A DNA stretch of 64,000 bases from Multifurca ochricompacta (taxonomy: Eukaryota; Basidiomycota; Agaricomycetes; Russulales; Russulaceae), in NCBI GenBank assembly GCA_022496185.1, contig WTXG01000093.1, positions 1 through 64,000 on the forward strand, given 5' to 3'. The notes beneath the pieces were generated by a model. It was not told where the DNA came from, ran no database searches, and worked only from the letters and a program-made list of their open reading frames with translations. Each line of letters begins with the position of its first letter. Position 1 is the first letter of the stretch. Shown here in pieces: positions 11,644-24,344 of this stretch. The translations under genes were made by a program, and so were the position numbers.

Positions 11644-13307
11644 CTAAGACTCAAGCAGAATCCCAGGCAACCATTCCCCACATTCATATTCACTCCCTTT
11701 CTCGTTCGCAAAAACTCCGCTGACAGCACCAAGTTCGAGATCCAATTCGTGCTCGGGAAGCGGGGCAACGACCGTTGGGGCGGAGTATGGAATCGGCGTC
11801 GCGACAGGTGGGGGCACCACGAGCACCGGTGACTCAAGCTCCACTGAACCCGCTTCAAATTCAGGTGGCCCATGAGGGTACCGCACACTCCTCGTACGTA
11901 CACGTACTTGCGGGTGCCGTCGCGGGGGTATGACCATTGCGGCCTTATCCAAAGGTGCCCACATCTCTGAGTCTTCCTCGCTGTCCTCGACAACCGGGAA
12001 CAATCGCGGTGACGCAATATGCTGCCTTAACATCGATGTGGAAAGGTGCTCAGCATTGAGAGGTGCATGTCGCACGAGCTGCGACGAATGAACTGGTGTC
12101 GCAAAACCAAGGTCAGACAGGTGTGCGCCATTGCGAAGTTGCCGGTTCAACCAAGCACGCCGCCGGCCGCGGACCTCAGCGATGGCAAACAGTGTTGCAT
12201 CATCCGCGGCTGCATTTCGCTGGGCGGCATCAACACGGAGGAGGTGCTCACGTAACCGGAGGGCACGTCGGGAAAGTGCGGCGAAGGCTTCGGCATTCGG
12301 ATCAACAAGCGCCAAGGCGGCCGGGGTACCACGGCGAAAGGCACAAGTAGAGTCCGGTGTGTGGACGGACGAGCCATCGGACTCGGTGCCAAATGTGCGG
12401 GACAGTGAGGCAGTCTCCGAGGTCGCATCTGCATCATCATCGTACGCGAAAAGATCCTCCGGTACAGTGGCTGTTTGGCAGTCGAATGAAAAATCAGGTA
12501 GGGTTAATGAGATGGGGGAGGGTGCACAATCCGCTAAGCGGGCCATATGCTCTTCTGTGCGTCGAAGGGTGCTCTGCGCTATCCAAACAGTGTAACCACC
12601 GTAGGGTAGACGAGACTTGAGCTCTTGGACAACAAAGCGTCGATAGGCATCGAGTAGAGTAGATCGTGCACGTTGACGAAGCCCCTTGGATACTGTTAGA
12701 AACTTATACATGACGTCTTCGACAGACACCCGGGATGGGGATGGTGGTGGTGGTGGCGACGACGGCGCCATGAATGGCAACTGAGGGGGAGGGGGATTGT
12801 TGGGGATAAGAGACCTGGGCTCAAAAAGGTTAGCACAAGTAAAAAACATACAAAGGGATGTACTATACTGCACAAGTTGCATCAGAAGTGATCGCTGTTT
12901 CTTGTGTTTTGCAGGTTTTTTTAATACGGGGAAATAGGGGATGAGGGTGGTGTCGGAGGGAGAGACGGGGCAGGACGGTCAACGGTCTGTCGTAGGTCAT
13001 TCAAGACGCCCTCAAGGATGTCGATACAAGCGCGGTCCATCAATGGCCAATCCTCCACATGACCATCAGTAAAAACAACCGAGACAGTGAGCGAAACAAC
13101 GTCAAAAGTGACTTGTTCGAGGATTTCGGTGAGCCAGGCGGACGAATCAAGCGCATATATGGATCGAGGCTGCTCAAGATCTGCAGCACTAAGGACGACA
13201 AGTTGAGAATCCCAATTCAGAGGGAGAGGATGCAGATCCGTGGGAACGAATGAGACGGTGAAAAGCATTACGGGTATTGGGGGATGAGAGATGAGACGAA
13301 GCTGCAT
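11644..13307 (-). CDS. hypothetical protein, 516 residues, proline-rich linker
   Basis: Two exons (11644-12814 and 12928-13307) join through a 113-bp GT-AG intron into exactly 517 codons, and the frame stays open across the junction (SPISP to SLIPNNPPPP). The first 128 residues contain FDVVSLTVSVVFTDGHVEDW. A Pro/Ser-rich linker (SSPPPPPSPSR) leads into a basic helical stretch (FLTVSKGLRQRARSTLLDAY) and an Arg/Leu-rich helix (LSRRALRLREHLLRVDAAQR). The C-terminal 150 residues are acidic and Pro/Val-rich. There is no signal peptide or clear membrane segment. I do not recognise the family. The long open frame, exact phase and high third-position GC support a real gene. A start at the downstream Met (MAPSSPPPPP) in exon 2 is an alternative. 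Confidence 0.7.
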
Positions 13308-15022
13308 GATGTATGATGGTTGCTGTGGGGCGAGTCAAGATAGATAAGGGTATATGCAAAAACAGATTTAAAGCACTGGAATGATGGCCTGAGAGGACAT
13401 AGTTCAATGACGATTGAAGGGAAGGAAAGGATTGTAGAGAAAACGTACTAAGCAAGAGAGGTTGGTTGTTGACGGGGCGCAATGACCGTTAACGGGAAGC
13501 TGATATGAAACGGGGTCGTTCTTTTAAGTATGATGATGGGAGAGGCGACGAAAGGAAAGGAAAGAAGCAAGCCAACTGACAAGAACGGTGAGTTGGGGTG
13601 AACGACCTGATTTGGCGCCGTAATTCCAGATTGAGATTACTCCAAATGTGAACAGCGTGCTATGTGTTTCCAAAATGGGAGACGAAAGAAGGTTCAGCAG
13701 AGGGAAGAAGAAGACCAGAGAAGGCCAAGACGAAAAGGAAAGAAAGGAAATGAAGGAAAATTTTAAAAAAAAGAAAAGAAAAGAAAAGAAAAGGGAGAGT
13801 CGATGAATCCGACTTGTTACAGTAACACCCACAAATTCCGTGTGAAAACGACAATGCGTTTCTGGTCTTCCGGCCGACTTTGTTTAACGTTGAACTACTG
13901 GCCAGTCCACAACCAAAAGAAGGAAAAAAAAAAATTAAAGGGAGTGAGTGGGTATATAAACACAAAGCGAGGCAAGGCAGAGCAGGGCAAGGGAGGTTAG
14001 AGAGCGCCGCCTGTGGCCGTTAGTTCGCCGTCATCGGCAAAGGATGTACTAGAAGCCCGCGCCGCGTTTGAAGGTAAGTTAATAACCAATCATGTGCTAG
14101 CGGGGTACGTAAATAGTAAGGTCACTACCAATTTTGGTTGTTTTAAGGGTGTATTCGGGTCCCTTCACACTTCTACCTAATCAGAGGTTCCAACTGGAAC
14201 TCAATTAACATCATGAGTTGACTTGGCTTCCGAAACGGAACGACACTTTCAAGAACATGTGATGTATTACTTTGGGGCGGGTGTGGTGTGGTGTGGTGTG
14301 GTGTTGGTGTGGTGTGTCGTCCTATCTTTCACTAAAGATCGTCTTCAAATGGTCCAGGCACCGTCCCTTTACTCAGTGCTCTCTCTCTGCTCTCTGCCTC
14401 TCCTTTGTTTTGTTGTTTGTTGTTTGTTGTTGGTTTGTTTGCCTCCGTTTACCTCCGCTTCCGCACAGTCACATCCCGCTTACATAACACATTACGGTGG
14501 TTCGGCTGAGCCAGGCTCGGAGGGAGCGGCCGCCGGCATTTCAACAACAACCCTCTCAACCCTCAAGTCTTATTACACACATGACATGATGTGGTAACGG
14601 TGCAACCCGAAATTTATTGAATAGTAATAGAAACGTTCATCAACCCACCACTCTTCAAGAGGCAATTATATAGAAATAATACAACACAAGTCAGACATCC
14701 ACCACCACCTTCTCGCGCTGCCCAGACACTCATGCGTGCACCCTTCTTCCGTCATTTAAAGAAAAAGAAAAAGTTGGGCGACTTCGACTTTTACACAGTT
14801 TCGCAAAATCTGGACTTGCGCTCAATTACCCCGTACCCCGGAACAACACGCCTCTACCACTTACGGATGGAAGCAAAAACCTAAATCAACGAGAACATCA
14901 AAAAAAATTCATACTACTGGCACTGGCATATTTGGATACAATCAAGGTCCTTCAAATTTCAATTTAGAAAACTGATCATCAGAGGGAGGAATTTCGGTCC
15001 GGGGGCTAGTCGAGATGCTCGC
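13308..15022. other. intergenic, low-complexity tracts
   Basis: Holds purine-rich runs (13550-13800), a GTGTGGTGTGG minisatellite near 14280-14320, and TTGTTTGTTG repeats near 14410-14435. A plus-strand frame at 14223-14597 looks like translation of these repeats rather than a gene. The last part is the 3' flank of the BBE-like gene. Confidence 0.5.
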
Positions 15023-17229
15023 TCAGATCTTGAACCCTCCCGTGAGGTCCATGATTCGGAAGGGATCAAACTGTTTCTTGATCTCGCGCAGCCGCTTCAC
15101 ATTCGCACCATACAACTGCTCCAAGGTCGTTCCATAGACGGCGTAGTTGGGGTAATGCGCCGCATTCTTCACATCTTGGCCGTGCTTGATGACCTTTTCG
15201 GTTAACGCGCTGTTTAGAGCGCGCATGTTATCATAGAAAAACTGGTCAAGCGACTTATCCGTCCACCCAAAAAAGAGACTTGACGGGAGGACAGTATAGG
15301 AACGATCAGGTGGGAACGCGGATGGTGCCCCGTGTGTGAAAATGTCGGCCTCAAACGGATCAAGACCGAACGCGAGTGCCACGGTATTGTCATGTTCTTT
15401 AAGTTTGTCACCCCAGGCCTTAACGTTGCGCGTTAAGTATCAGCCGATTCCTTGATGAGAAGAGACGTCGTCAGTAATTGGCTCACCTTAATCTCATCGA
15501 TGATTGATTTCAGGACAGGCGCTGTGTAATGTAACACGGGGACGCTGTCAAGGTAAGACCTTTTCGAATACGGTTGAGTGAGTGGAGAGGGGTCATCCGT
15601 ATGTATATGAACCTGCGCTTACCGCTCTACTGGAGGTGGATTGGGGAGACTCGTAACGAATTTCATGAAGGAACCCTCGATGATGGACTGCTCGGCATTT
15701 GGGAGCTTCACCAAATCATCATAGAGGTCACAAGGAGGCTTCGGTGCATCGTAGAAGAGCACCATGCCGAACGAGATCTGCCCCAATCCATTATGAAACC
15801 CATCGCACATGAAAGCCCCCCCCCCCATGCCTTACTTACTGTACCGTTATTGTATGCTATTGTGCCCAGCTGTGCTCCTTTATGATCTTTCGGTTTCGAG
15901 AGGAAATTAGCGAGAGCGGTATAGGCCGGCTCTACCTGGTCCCCTGAGAAGCCCATCGCGACACCCTAGACGCCCTCACGATTAACACACCCAAGCCTAA
16001 AAAGTGAGGGAAGGGCTTACCCAAACATCCGTTTGATTGTGCGTTTTAAGGGTGTATTTGGTAACAATTCCCTGATTGATACGACGAAAAATGATTCAAC
16101 AAAGTATCGTAACGTTACGACCAATACTCTATCAAACTTACATAATTATTCAGTCCTCCCTTTTATGTGTGGTGTGCAGCAGGATGGCTATGTGAGAACC
16201 GCTGCTACTGACTCTGCGTCCGACGGTATGTAACGCACCTTGAGTGCGAAAAAGAGATCCTTGTCCTCTTCTGTAACCTTCTTGATATTCCCATTTGGCA
16301 GCACGAGTTCGAACGCCGTGACGGTGTCCACGGTAAGCCCGTACTGGTTGGTCTTCCAAGAATATCCTGCGGCATCATGAAGAGAGATAGGTGATGACAC
16401 GAGAGATAAGACACATTGAGCGTAAAAGCAAGAAACCAACAACTAAAACGCTTACCTCCGCCAACCACGAAGCCACCGACGCCGACGCCATTCAGACGAC
16501 CTCCGACAACATTGAGACCCTTGGGGACGAGGTACGAGAACACTTCGGTCCAAGTAAGCCAGCTCCGAACTCTACGGTTCCCTCTTTCTCATGGACGGTG
16601 ATATCATTGAAACGGGACATCTGGATGTGCACGCCACGAGTCGACGAAAAACCGGGATTCGAAGTATGCCCGGAGCATTTGACCGCGAACGGCGTGTGCG
16701 TGGCGCCGAGTTCGCGAAGCTGGTAAGAATTTTTTTTTTTAATCAGCGTTGTCCATTGAGTCGTCGGAGAGTCGATGAGCGCGCCTCGGGGTGGAGGTGG
16801 TGGTGGTGCTACTTACGATCAGACCAAGGTCCTGAGCTGTCCCAGGCCGCACAGAGCACGCAGATACCTCACTGCTGGAGTTAACCCAGTGACGCATATC
16901 TGCCTTGAATTCCGGAGACCCTGACCAGCGGTGAAACTATTGTGTTAGTAAATGATACAGGGGTAAGGGGGGGGGGGGATAGAGGGAGATACGAAAAAAA
17001 AAAAAAAACCTCCCCTCTCACCGGGAAAGAATACTTGCGAAGCAGGAGAGACAGATTTCGCTATCGATTCGCATGTGAGCAAGTAATTGTCAACCCCAGA
17101 TAAAGCTGTCTGTGTTCGCGCATATCCAGTATCGAAATCCTCGCTAGCGCAGTGGGCGTATCCTTGCACGGTCACGACGAGGAGAGCAGGAAGAAGAAGA
17201 GCACAGCCCAGAAAGGATGCTGTCAACAT
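15023..17229 (-). CDS. secreted BBE-like FAD oxidase, paralogue A (1-nt frameshift)
   Basis: Secreted flavin-dependent oxidase of the VAO/BBE superfamily; substrate unknown. Ten exons: 15023-15418, 15487-15559, 15623-15777, 15840-15965, 16021-16071, 16142-16159, 16239-16366, 16456-16719, 16817-16920, 17022-17229. Signal peptide MLTASFLGCALLLPALLVV. The FAD-binding stretch has SGHTSNPGFSST, whose His is the expected 8-alpha-histidyl flavin attachment site. Then come VVGGRLNGVGVGGF and GGYSWKTNQYGL, and a C-terminal BBE motif (YGANVKRLREIKKQFDPF). The second (cysteinyl) attachment site of bicovalent members is absent. Exon 16456-16719 is 264 nt where both paralogues have 265; one C is missing within the GAGLTWTEV segment near 16560, shifting the frame. 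With that base the model would be 507 residues. Recent inactivation or an assembly error are both possible. Confidence 0.85.
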
Positions 17230-19711
17230 GATTTGAAGAATTGTTGGCCTACGGGAGCCCGCAGTGGAAGTGATTTGGTTACGCCCCCCTACCCCATCCA
17301 CCCTCTTTATTTATAGTTGATTTATTCGCGCCTACGCGCGACTCCCACGGAGAGATATAAAACAAAGAGAAGCTGAAAAGGAAAAGATGATTGATGAAAA
17401 AACTTCGTTACAGGTAGCGCTTTTCCATACCTGCGTTCGATCACTTATGTGATACTTGGCTCATTCGTTACTTTTCAACCCCCCGGGCGATCTTGGTGCC
17501 GAAATAAAGGTCTGGTAGAGTTCGACATTTTGTCAGCGAGCGCAATCCACGATGCTCCAAACATCCGGGAAAGACCCACTCTTGGAAGGCAAGATGGTGG
17601 TATCTAGAAGCAATGAATGACAGTGAGGACAGCAACTAGTGAGTTTCATGGAGAAAGACGAATAACGATCGGACGAGATGGTATATACAAAGGAATGGCA
17701 CACGTGGTTGACGGGTTTCTAATTTGTGAGTGGCTCGAAAGGTGATTCTAAGAATGCGTCGTTGATACACGCATTCACGATATGATCATATCATGATCAA
17801 GGCAAGGCAGGATCAAGGCAGCCACCCCCCATCTTATCAACCAGTCAAGTCAACCATATGTTATCCCCCCCGTCCGTTCGCTTCCCTGTAATCTGTCTTG
17901 GCCAACCTTTGTCCGAGCCGGTGCTAGCCATATATTCACTTTATAAATTGCAGAAGCGAAGCGCGGTAATGTTTTTCCCATGGAAAAGTCACGTCACTCA
18001 CAGAAAATAAAAAGAGCGACGTCTCGACATTCTGCTCTTACTTCATGACTTGATTTTTTCTTCGGGCATGCAGCTACGAGACAGATGGTGATACAAGAAG
18101 CACCCTCCGAAGACAAGTTAGGAACTGGTGTCTCTTATCTCAGAAAGCCTGGCGCAATCAAATCATTCAAACAGGCATCCATCCTTGAGCATCTGGGAAA
18201 CAGGTCAGATGAGGTTTCGAGGAGTGTGGACGGCTTTCTGGCCGATGCCACGAAGCCTTGCTTTCTAACTTGTCCTGACCATCGCATTTTGGTTTGACGA
18301 CGAATGGAAGATAGCACAATGCCAGGATGTTCGCTGGTTACCAAATTAGTTAGTAATGTCTTGACTTTTTTTTTTTTACGGGACGGGTATCTTGTCTTAA
18401 GTCTTCGCAATCTTTGTTTAGTTTTCAAACCCCGTGAATTTGATCAGGCTACTGGTAATTCCCCGAGATGCGAGATGGATTCAACGTGGGTCTTACCTTC
18501 AGTATCATTCAACGAAGCAGAGCCTGTTAGTCATGTCTCGGAGTGGTATCATCAAAAATGACTCAGGAAGGGAGCCGCCACCGATTTTTACATATGGATA
18601 TTCTCAAAGAGAACCCACCAGACGTGATGGGTGATACCGCCACATCACAAAACAACTTGTCATGTAACACCTCATCCTCCTGTGAGAAAAAAATGCTGAA
18701 AAACGAGCATTTTGGAATACAGCTGAGGCGCAAGGTGGTGCACCGAAGTAATGGGCCAACGTGTGTGGTGATAGATATGAGGGGCTGCTCACTCACGTGT
18801 GTGGAGTTGATAATCACATTCTGCGAGTAGCATGGGGCTGCCCGTCGTTCCTCAGGTCAAGTGTACATCGGCTTGCTGGATATCTGGGTCTATATCTCTC
18901 GTGGCCCTTCTGTTCTCGGGTACCTCAATTCGTTATCCCTATATCCGGGGTTCTGAGCGGTGTACTTACTCGGCTCTCTTGCTCGCGGGTTTACTGAGGC
19001 GAACTCAATTACTCCTACACCTGCAATACCTTTATTTGTTATCACTTAGCCCTGCTAGTCTTCTTCTGTTACAGACTCGCTGTCGCATGCACTGCTATCA
19101 TCTCAGCTATAAAAAGGGCCTTCGTCCGAATTGGGGCGTACTATGAGTTTGATATCACTCGAACGAATCCAGATCCCGCACTTGACGAAGGTTACAGACA
19201 GCCATGCGGGCGTGCAAACGCTAAAGGAGGCTATATTATACAACATACACAAAATCGGCCGGATACAGTCAGTGTCTTCCAAGCCATGGGGAGTAAGTGG
19301 ATAAAAATGCAAAAATAAAATAAATAAAAAAAGACACCGAGCGAAGTGGAATGATGACAACGACAACTTTGTCGGAGTTTTCAATATGGACGGGCAGACG
19401 GACGGGCGCAAGACTCTTCGGCTCCGCGGAGTAGGGGGTGTCTCCGCGAAAGCGAAAGGCAAGGAACAGGAAGGGGTGGGTTTTGTGTGATTTCTTTTGT
19501 TTAGTTCTCTGATATATGATCCTAAGACTGCGCTGCATGTGAATATGAGATACAAGGCAAGCGCCACCGGCGCGGTTCTGATCGCAGAGTTTAGACGCGT
19601 GAGTTCATATGTTTGGAACCACTTACCTTTACTTTGCCTTATTGTTAAGTGGTTTCACTATCTTGTTTCAAGTCTGTAGAAAGATCGCATGTAATTACTT
19701 TTAAGGGCTCG
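17230..19711. other. intergenic between BBE paralogue A and the hAT element
   Basis: Probably includes the promoter of paralogue A (17230-17700). Short frames at 18.1-18.6 and 18.8-19.1 kb have no recognisable domain or consistent splice structure. I find no TSD-flanked element here. Confidence 0.4.
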
Positions 19712-19719
19712 ACATTGTC

Positions 19720-20570
19720 TAGTGATGTGCACGGCTCGGCTCAAAGCCGTAAGCCGGCCGTTGCTGAGCCGGAAAAAGCCGAGCCGACATAGGCCGTGAA
19801 AACGGCTTCCAGCGGCCCACGGCTCAGGCTTAAGCTATGGAAAGCCTGAAGCCGCAGCTTAGGCCGCGGCTTTTGGTGGCTGAATCACGCTTTCTGTCCT
19901 GTGCAGTTTACAGTGTAAGGATGGTGTTGAACCAGAATACTGGTACAGAGATACCGAGATAGCGGTCCAACATAATTGTGATCGCGTTTAGACAAAGCAA
20001 AAATGCATCTCGCATTAATTAGATACTGAGTATATACATCTCAGATCGATCATGTGATTAAATCACCTTCATTAACAAGCAAGATAACGCGCGTAATTTG
20101 GTAGCTGATATAGTACATCTAAATTGTATATACTCAGTATCTAATTAATGTGAGACGTGTTTTTGCTTTATCTAAACGCGATCACAATTATGTTGGACCT
20201 CTCGGTATTTCTGTACCGTATTTCAGTTCAACAAATTCAATGCTGTTATTGATACAAGCTAAACTAAGAGGTTTTTAAGAGGTTTTTATACAATTTATGT
20301 TACAGGAGTTAGATAGGAGACATAATATGATGGAGTCGAAGCAGAAGGCCAAAGCAGTGGCCAGGGGTTGATATAATGTAAACTACAAGTCCTTCAGAAA
20401 TGCAGAGTAAAAGCGATCAGAAGATGCAAACTAAAACTTGATTTGACGCTGTAAAGCCGCGGCTTGGGCCTAAGCCGGGTCTAAGCCGGCCGGAAGCCGT
20501 CGCTACGGCCCAGGCTTGAGTTTTGAAAAGCCTGAGCCGCCCAAAGCCGAGCCGGGCCGTCACATCACTA
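19720..20570. mobile_element. non-autonomous hAT element (hAT-C), 851 bp
   Basis: Flanked by an exact 8-bp duplication ACATTGTC (19712-19719 and 20571-20578), the length typical of hAT insertions. Ends are inverted: TAGTGATGTGCACGGCTCGG on the left against CCGAGCCGGGCCGTCACATC then ACTA on the right. Subterminal regions are packed with AAGCCG/CGGCTT motifs in both orientations, as expected for transposase-binding clusters. No transposase is encoded, so it must be mobilised in trans. A second inverted repeat occupies its centre. If the element is removed, a minus-strand frame continues across the empty site. Confidence 0.9.
19905..20262. repeat. inner foldback inside hAT-C, related to the MULE ends at 31-32 kb
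   Basis: Bases around 19926-20040 (GTTGAACCAGAATACTGGTA and on) are repeated in reverse complement at about 20120-20236. The GTTGAACC and GGTACAGAG words with similar spacing also occur in the long terminal inverted repeats of the Mutator-like element at 31045-32445, so this looks like a diverged relative nested in hAT-C. I could not fix the exact borders or a TSD. Confidence 0.55.
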
Positions 20571-21109
20571 ACATTGTCGTTCCAACTTATCGTTCTTTCG
20601 TCTTCGCGCCTGCTCCGCGACCTCTTCCTTCCACTCGTTAACTCCCCGTCGAAGGTCAGGTTTCACTATTCTGAAGACACGTCCTAATTGCAGCAGATAA
20701 ACAAACAAAGAGACACATGTACAAATACAGAAAATGGCGATGGACATCATCTGGTCGATGAGCCGATGAGCCAAAAACCACCACCACCAATTACATGGCA
20801 TGTGAAATCGAGTAAGTAGCTTTTGCTTGTGATCTCCATTTCTTTTTTTTTTTTTAGAGATGGAATTGGGGGTTGACGGTTCTGGTGGTGAACGTCCAAG
20901 ATGAAAGACTATTACTTATTACCGATGATGAGAGAAGGGCGCAGAGGACATACAACCTTCCTGCATCAGATGCGAATAGATAATCAATAACCACCCATGT
21001 CCTTAATGCCACCATCCTAACAATATCCACCACACCACCACCAAACCCCTTGAGCCCCAGGAGGGCCAACAAAAAAAGGCGCGTCCAAACTCAGTTGGCG
21101 TACTCATGC
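20571..21109 (-). pseudogene. possible small membrane-protein exons, disrupted
   Basis: Two minus-strand stretches look coding. At 21072-20900 a hydrophobic stretch (LLALLGLKGFGGGVVDIVRM) is preceded in another frame by MSTPTEFGRAF, the two joined through a T7 run at about 21075. At 20752-20571 a membrane-like helix (SIAIFCICTCVSLFVYLLQL) is followed by a charged tail (NEWKEEVAEQARRRKNDKLE). The second frame runs into the hAT-C TSD and would continue about 20 codons beyond the element if it were excised. I do not recognise the family. Membrane topology and the reading are inference. Confidence 0.25.
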
Positions 21110-21731
21110 ACCCTCGTTCTCCCACATCCACATCCACACCCACTGCTCTCTCCGGGTCTAGTAGTATTCTCGCTTTCTACGAGCAAACTAACACACAGCT
21201 AAGGATGGCAAGCCAGGCCAAATAATATATATATATATATCCCGAAGTTTGGGAAGAATCGATCCAAAAAAAAAACGACGATGACTTGGGGGATGTGTGC
21301 TGCATTATTTCTCTGTTTTTGCCTTGGGAGCAAGCAAACAAACGGTGGGGTAGGGAGCCCCCGGCACGCCCCTCAGGTTTCAGTAGTAACTATCGAACTC
21401 CAAGGCGGCAACATGACACTTCCACTTTCCCTTTTTCCTTTCACTCCAGTACTTAGGTACAGCACGGCAGGTACTTTGGAAAAAAAACACGCGCGAATAG
21501 CCTACTCAGGTGACATTGAAATAATCCGCCATCCACATTAGTTCAGCATGCACGGCAGATGAAGGTGGACAGGAGGGATTGAAAATAAAATCAGAACTTC
21601 CAGCAACTAGCATTTCGTTAACTTGGCCCAGCATCCATCCCTCTGTCTGGTACTAAGTTCAATCTCAATGCGCGCTGTAGACGGGGAAGTGCAATTCCGG
21701 TCTCCACTTGCACTGCCCCCTCCAGAGCCGT
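21110..21731. other. intergenic, 3' flank of BBE paralogue B
   Basis: Contains a (TA)n microsatellite near 21225-21240 and an A-run near 21266-21275. No gene is recognised. Confidence 0.45.
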
Positions 21732-23803
21732 TTAAAACTTCCAACCGCCCGCGAGACCCATAATATTTTCAGGATCATACGTCCTCCTGATCTCCCGCAG
21801 CCTCTCCAAATTACCTCCATACATCTTTTCCAACGGCGTTCCAAACAACGCGTAGTTGATATAAGGCGCCGCATGTTCCAGGTCGGTCTGACCATCCTCG
21901 ATTCCGATGGAGACCAAGGTCGCTGCCGAAGTGCGCATGGCCTTCCTCATGTCGTTGTCCACCGAAGGGTCAGTCCATCCGTAAAAGATACTAGATGGCT
22001 TAACAGGAAGAGATCGGTCGGGTGGATATGCAGATGGCCCTCCATGCGTGAGAAAGTCGGAAGCGAATGGGTCCAGACTGTAAACGACCAGCACACTCTC
22101 GTCGACCTTGCTTAGACTCTCGCCCCAGAACTAAGACCCGAGTTATCAATCTATCTATCATAAACGGGGCAAAATGCTGGAGTTTCTCACCTTGGTCTCG
22201 TTTGCGAATGCTGTCATGATAGGTACTGTGTAGTCCAACATGGGGACGGCATCAAAATAAACGCTACATGACGGGTTGTGTGAGTTGGAAAAGGTTTAGA
22301 TGGGGAGGATTGAAATTTGGGATTGACCGTTTGTATGTGGGTAGGAATTGACTCAAAACGAAATCCGTAAAGGAACCCGTGGTGATGGACTTGGATGCGC
22401 TTGGCAAGTTCAGGATATCATCATAGAAACCTTCAGGAGGCGCCGACCCGTCATAGAAAAGCGAGATGCCAAACGATAGCTGTTTTTCCACAGTAAATGA
22501 AAACTGTACCGAAAAGCTGTTAGAGTCTCACCGAGCCATTGGTATATACGAACTCCGCTAATTGAGCTGCCTTGCGGTCGCGGTCCTCAGAAAGAAATTG
22601 GGCCAAAGCTGATTGAGCCGCCTCCATTTGATCTTCCGCAAAGTTGAGCAGGGCAGCCTATCATGTACATGCCACTGAGAAATAGCCTCTTATGGGAGAT
22701 ACACGAACGCACGTACCCAAATATTGGTTTGCTGATGAGACTGGAAAGTAAACTTGGTGACAATTCCCTAGTATAGCATAGCCGTTAACTTTGCCGCCGG
22801 CTTGCCGGAATCAATTTGGGTAGCTACTACTTACGTAATTATTGAAACCGCCCTTTTACGTATGAAACGCATATAAGCTCTAATTGCTCCAGACTTGAGT
22901 TGAGAGAGTTGACGTACCTTGAGTGCAAACCAAAGGTCATCATCAGCATTCGTCACTACCTTCACATCTCCGTTTGGCAACACGAGTTCATATTGAGTAA
23001 CGGTATCAATGGTGAGCCCATATTGGTTCGTCTTCCAGGAGTATCCTCATAGTTCGTTCCTTTGAGTTCATGAGATGCCAAAAAAAGTGAAAAGTAAACG
23101 CTCACCCCCGCCAAGTGTGACACCAGAGACGCCGACGCCATTGAGACGACCTCCAACAACGTTGATGCCTTTAGGTATCAGTTCTGTGTACACATCCGTC
23201 CAGGTAAGCCCCGCTCCAACATCAACGGTCCCCGAGTCTTCATGGACCACAATGTTGTTGAACCGGATTAATGAAATGTGCACACCAGGAGTCGATGAGA
23301 AACCAAGGTTGACAGAATGGCCGCCGCATTTTACCGCAAATGGAGTGTGTGTCGAAGCGAGTAAGTGGAGCTGTGTGACGCAGCGTCATCAAGTTGTTGT
23401 TGTGTGTTGTGTACTTTATGATTGATACTTACGATCTGACCAACATCAGCCAGCGTGCCAGGCTCCACAGAGCACGCCGATACTTGAGAACTTGAGTTGG
23501 CCCAGTGAGAAATATCTGCACCGAACTCTGGAGACCCTGAAGGAAAAAAAGGGTCTCGATGGTTAGCTATGGTCGATGAGCTTACGACAAATGAGAGAAA
23601 GATCCACCTGGATAAAATACCTGGGAAGCGTGAGAGATGGAATTTTCTATCTCGTTGCACACATATGTGTAGTTATTGAGCGAGGATGTAGGTACCTGTC
23701 TGGAGGCAGGGTACCCAAGTTGGATATTATACTGGGCTCGCACGATAGCGGCAAGGAAGATAGGAAGAATGAGGGTATACCTCCAAAAAGCAGCTCGCAA
23801 CAT
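21732..23803 (-). CDS. secreted BBE-like FAD oxidase, paralogue B
   Basis: Same family and role as its neighbours. Ten exons: 21732-22130, 22191-22263, 22328-22479, 22532-22657, 22717-22767, 22835-22852, 22918-23045, 23106-23370, 23433-23536, 23608-23803. They total 1512 nt, 503 residues, with the frame intact throughout. Signal peptide MLRAAFWRYTLILPIFLAA ending near VRAQ. The FAD site reads CGGHSVNLGFSSTPGVHIS with the flavin-linking His. VGGRLNGVGVSGVTLGGGY follows with no Cys at the second covalent position, so a monocovalent flavin is predicted. The C-terminus has YGGNLERLREIRRTYDPENI, the BBE domain. The 18-nt exon at 22835-22852 encodes GGFNNY. Donors of two introns (GTGGAT, GTCAAT) are weak but GT-type. 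Closest to paralogue C, from which it is separated by about 540 bp. Confidence 0.92.
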
Positions 23804-24344
23804 GGTGGTAGGTTTAGATGAGAAATATGTCGCGGTCGGACTATAAGCATCTTGGATATTAATTTTATGACAAGGGGTGACAAAGGAGAACAGAAGGCTG
23901 CCTTATTGTCGTAATAACAAACAGTGACAGTGACGGATGGGACATATCGACACGTGATCGCCTTCACAAGACCGTTTTCGTCGGAGCGACCTGGCTAGGG
24001 TCTTCAGGTCTTCAGATAAAACGTTCTTTGCCAGTCCTCCCCATTATTACTTCCACTCTTTCACCCGAAGACATTTTCCCCTACGGGGGGTTTTCACTCA
24101 TTGGCATTAGCTACAACCCCCCACATGTACATCCACAGTAGTTACTGTGTCCCTGTAGTAGCCGCGCGATTTTGGCACAGATCGACACGTGATCACTGAT
24201 TCTCGACTCGCTCCCTTGGGAGAGGGTAGGGTACACACACCCACACTCTAGACTTAGACTATTTTCTTTTTTATTTTTATTTTTATTTTTATTTTCTTAG
24301 AAAAAAAAAAAGGAAAAATTAACTCAATATCCCTCACGGCTTTC
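23804..24344. promoter_or_regulatory. intergenic between BBE paralogues B and C
   Basis: Must contain the promoter of paralogue B (starting just after 23803) and the 3' end of paralogue C. CACGTGATC-type words occur at about 23952 and 24186. A T/A-rich tract lies at 24255-24315. No regulator can be named. Confidence 0.35.

Noticed and set aside
14223..14597. 124-codon plus-strand frame with hydrophobic stretches
   Set aside because: Its apparent Val/Trp/Cys and Leu-rich segments come from GTGTGGTGTGG and TTGTTTG repeats; there is no domain or splice support.
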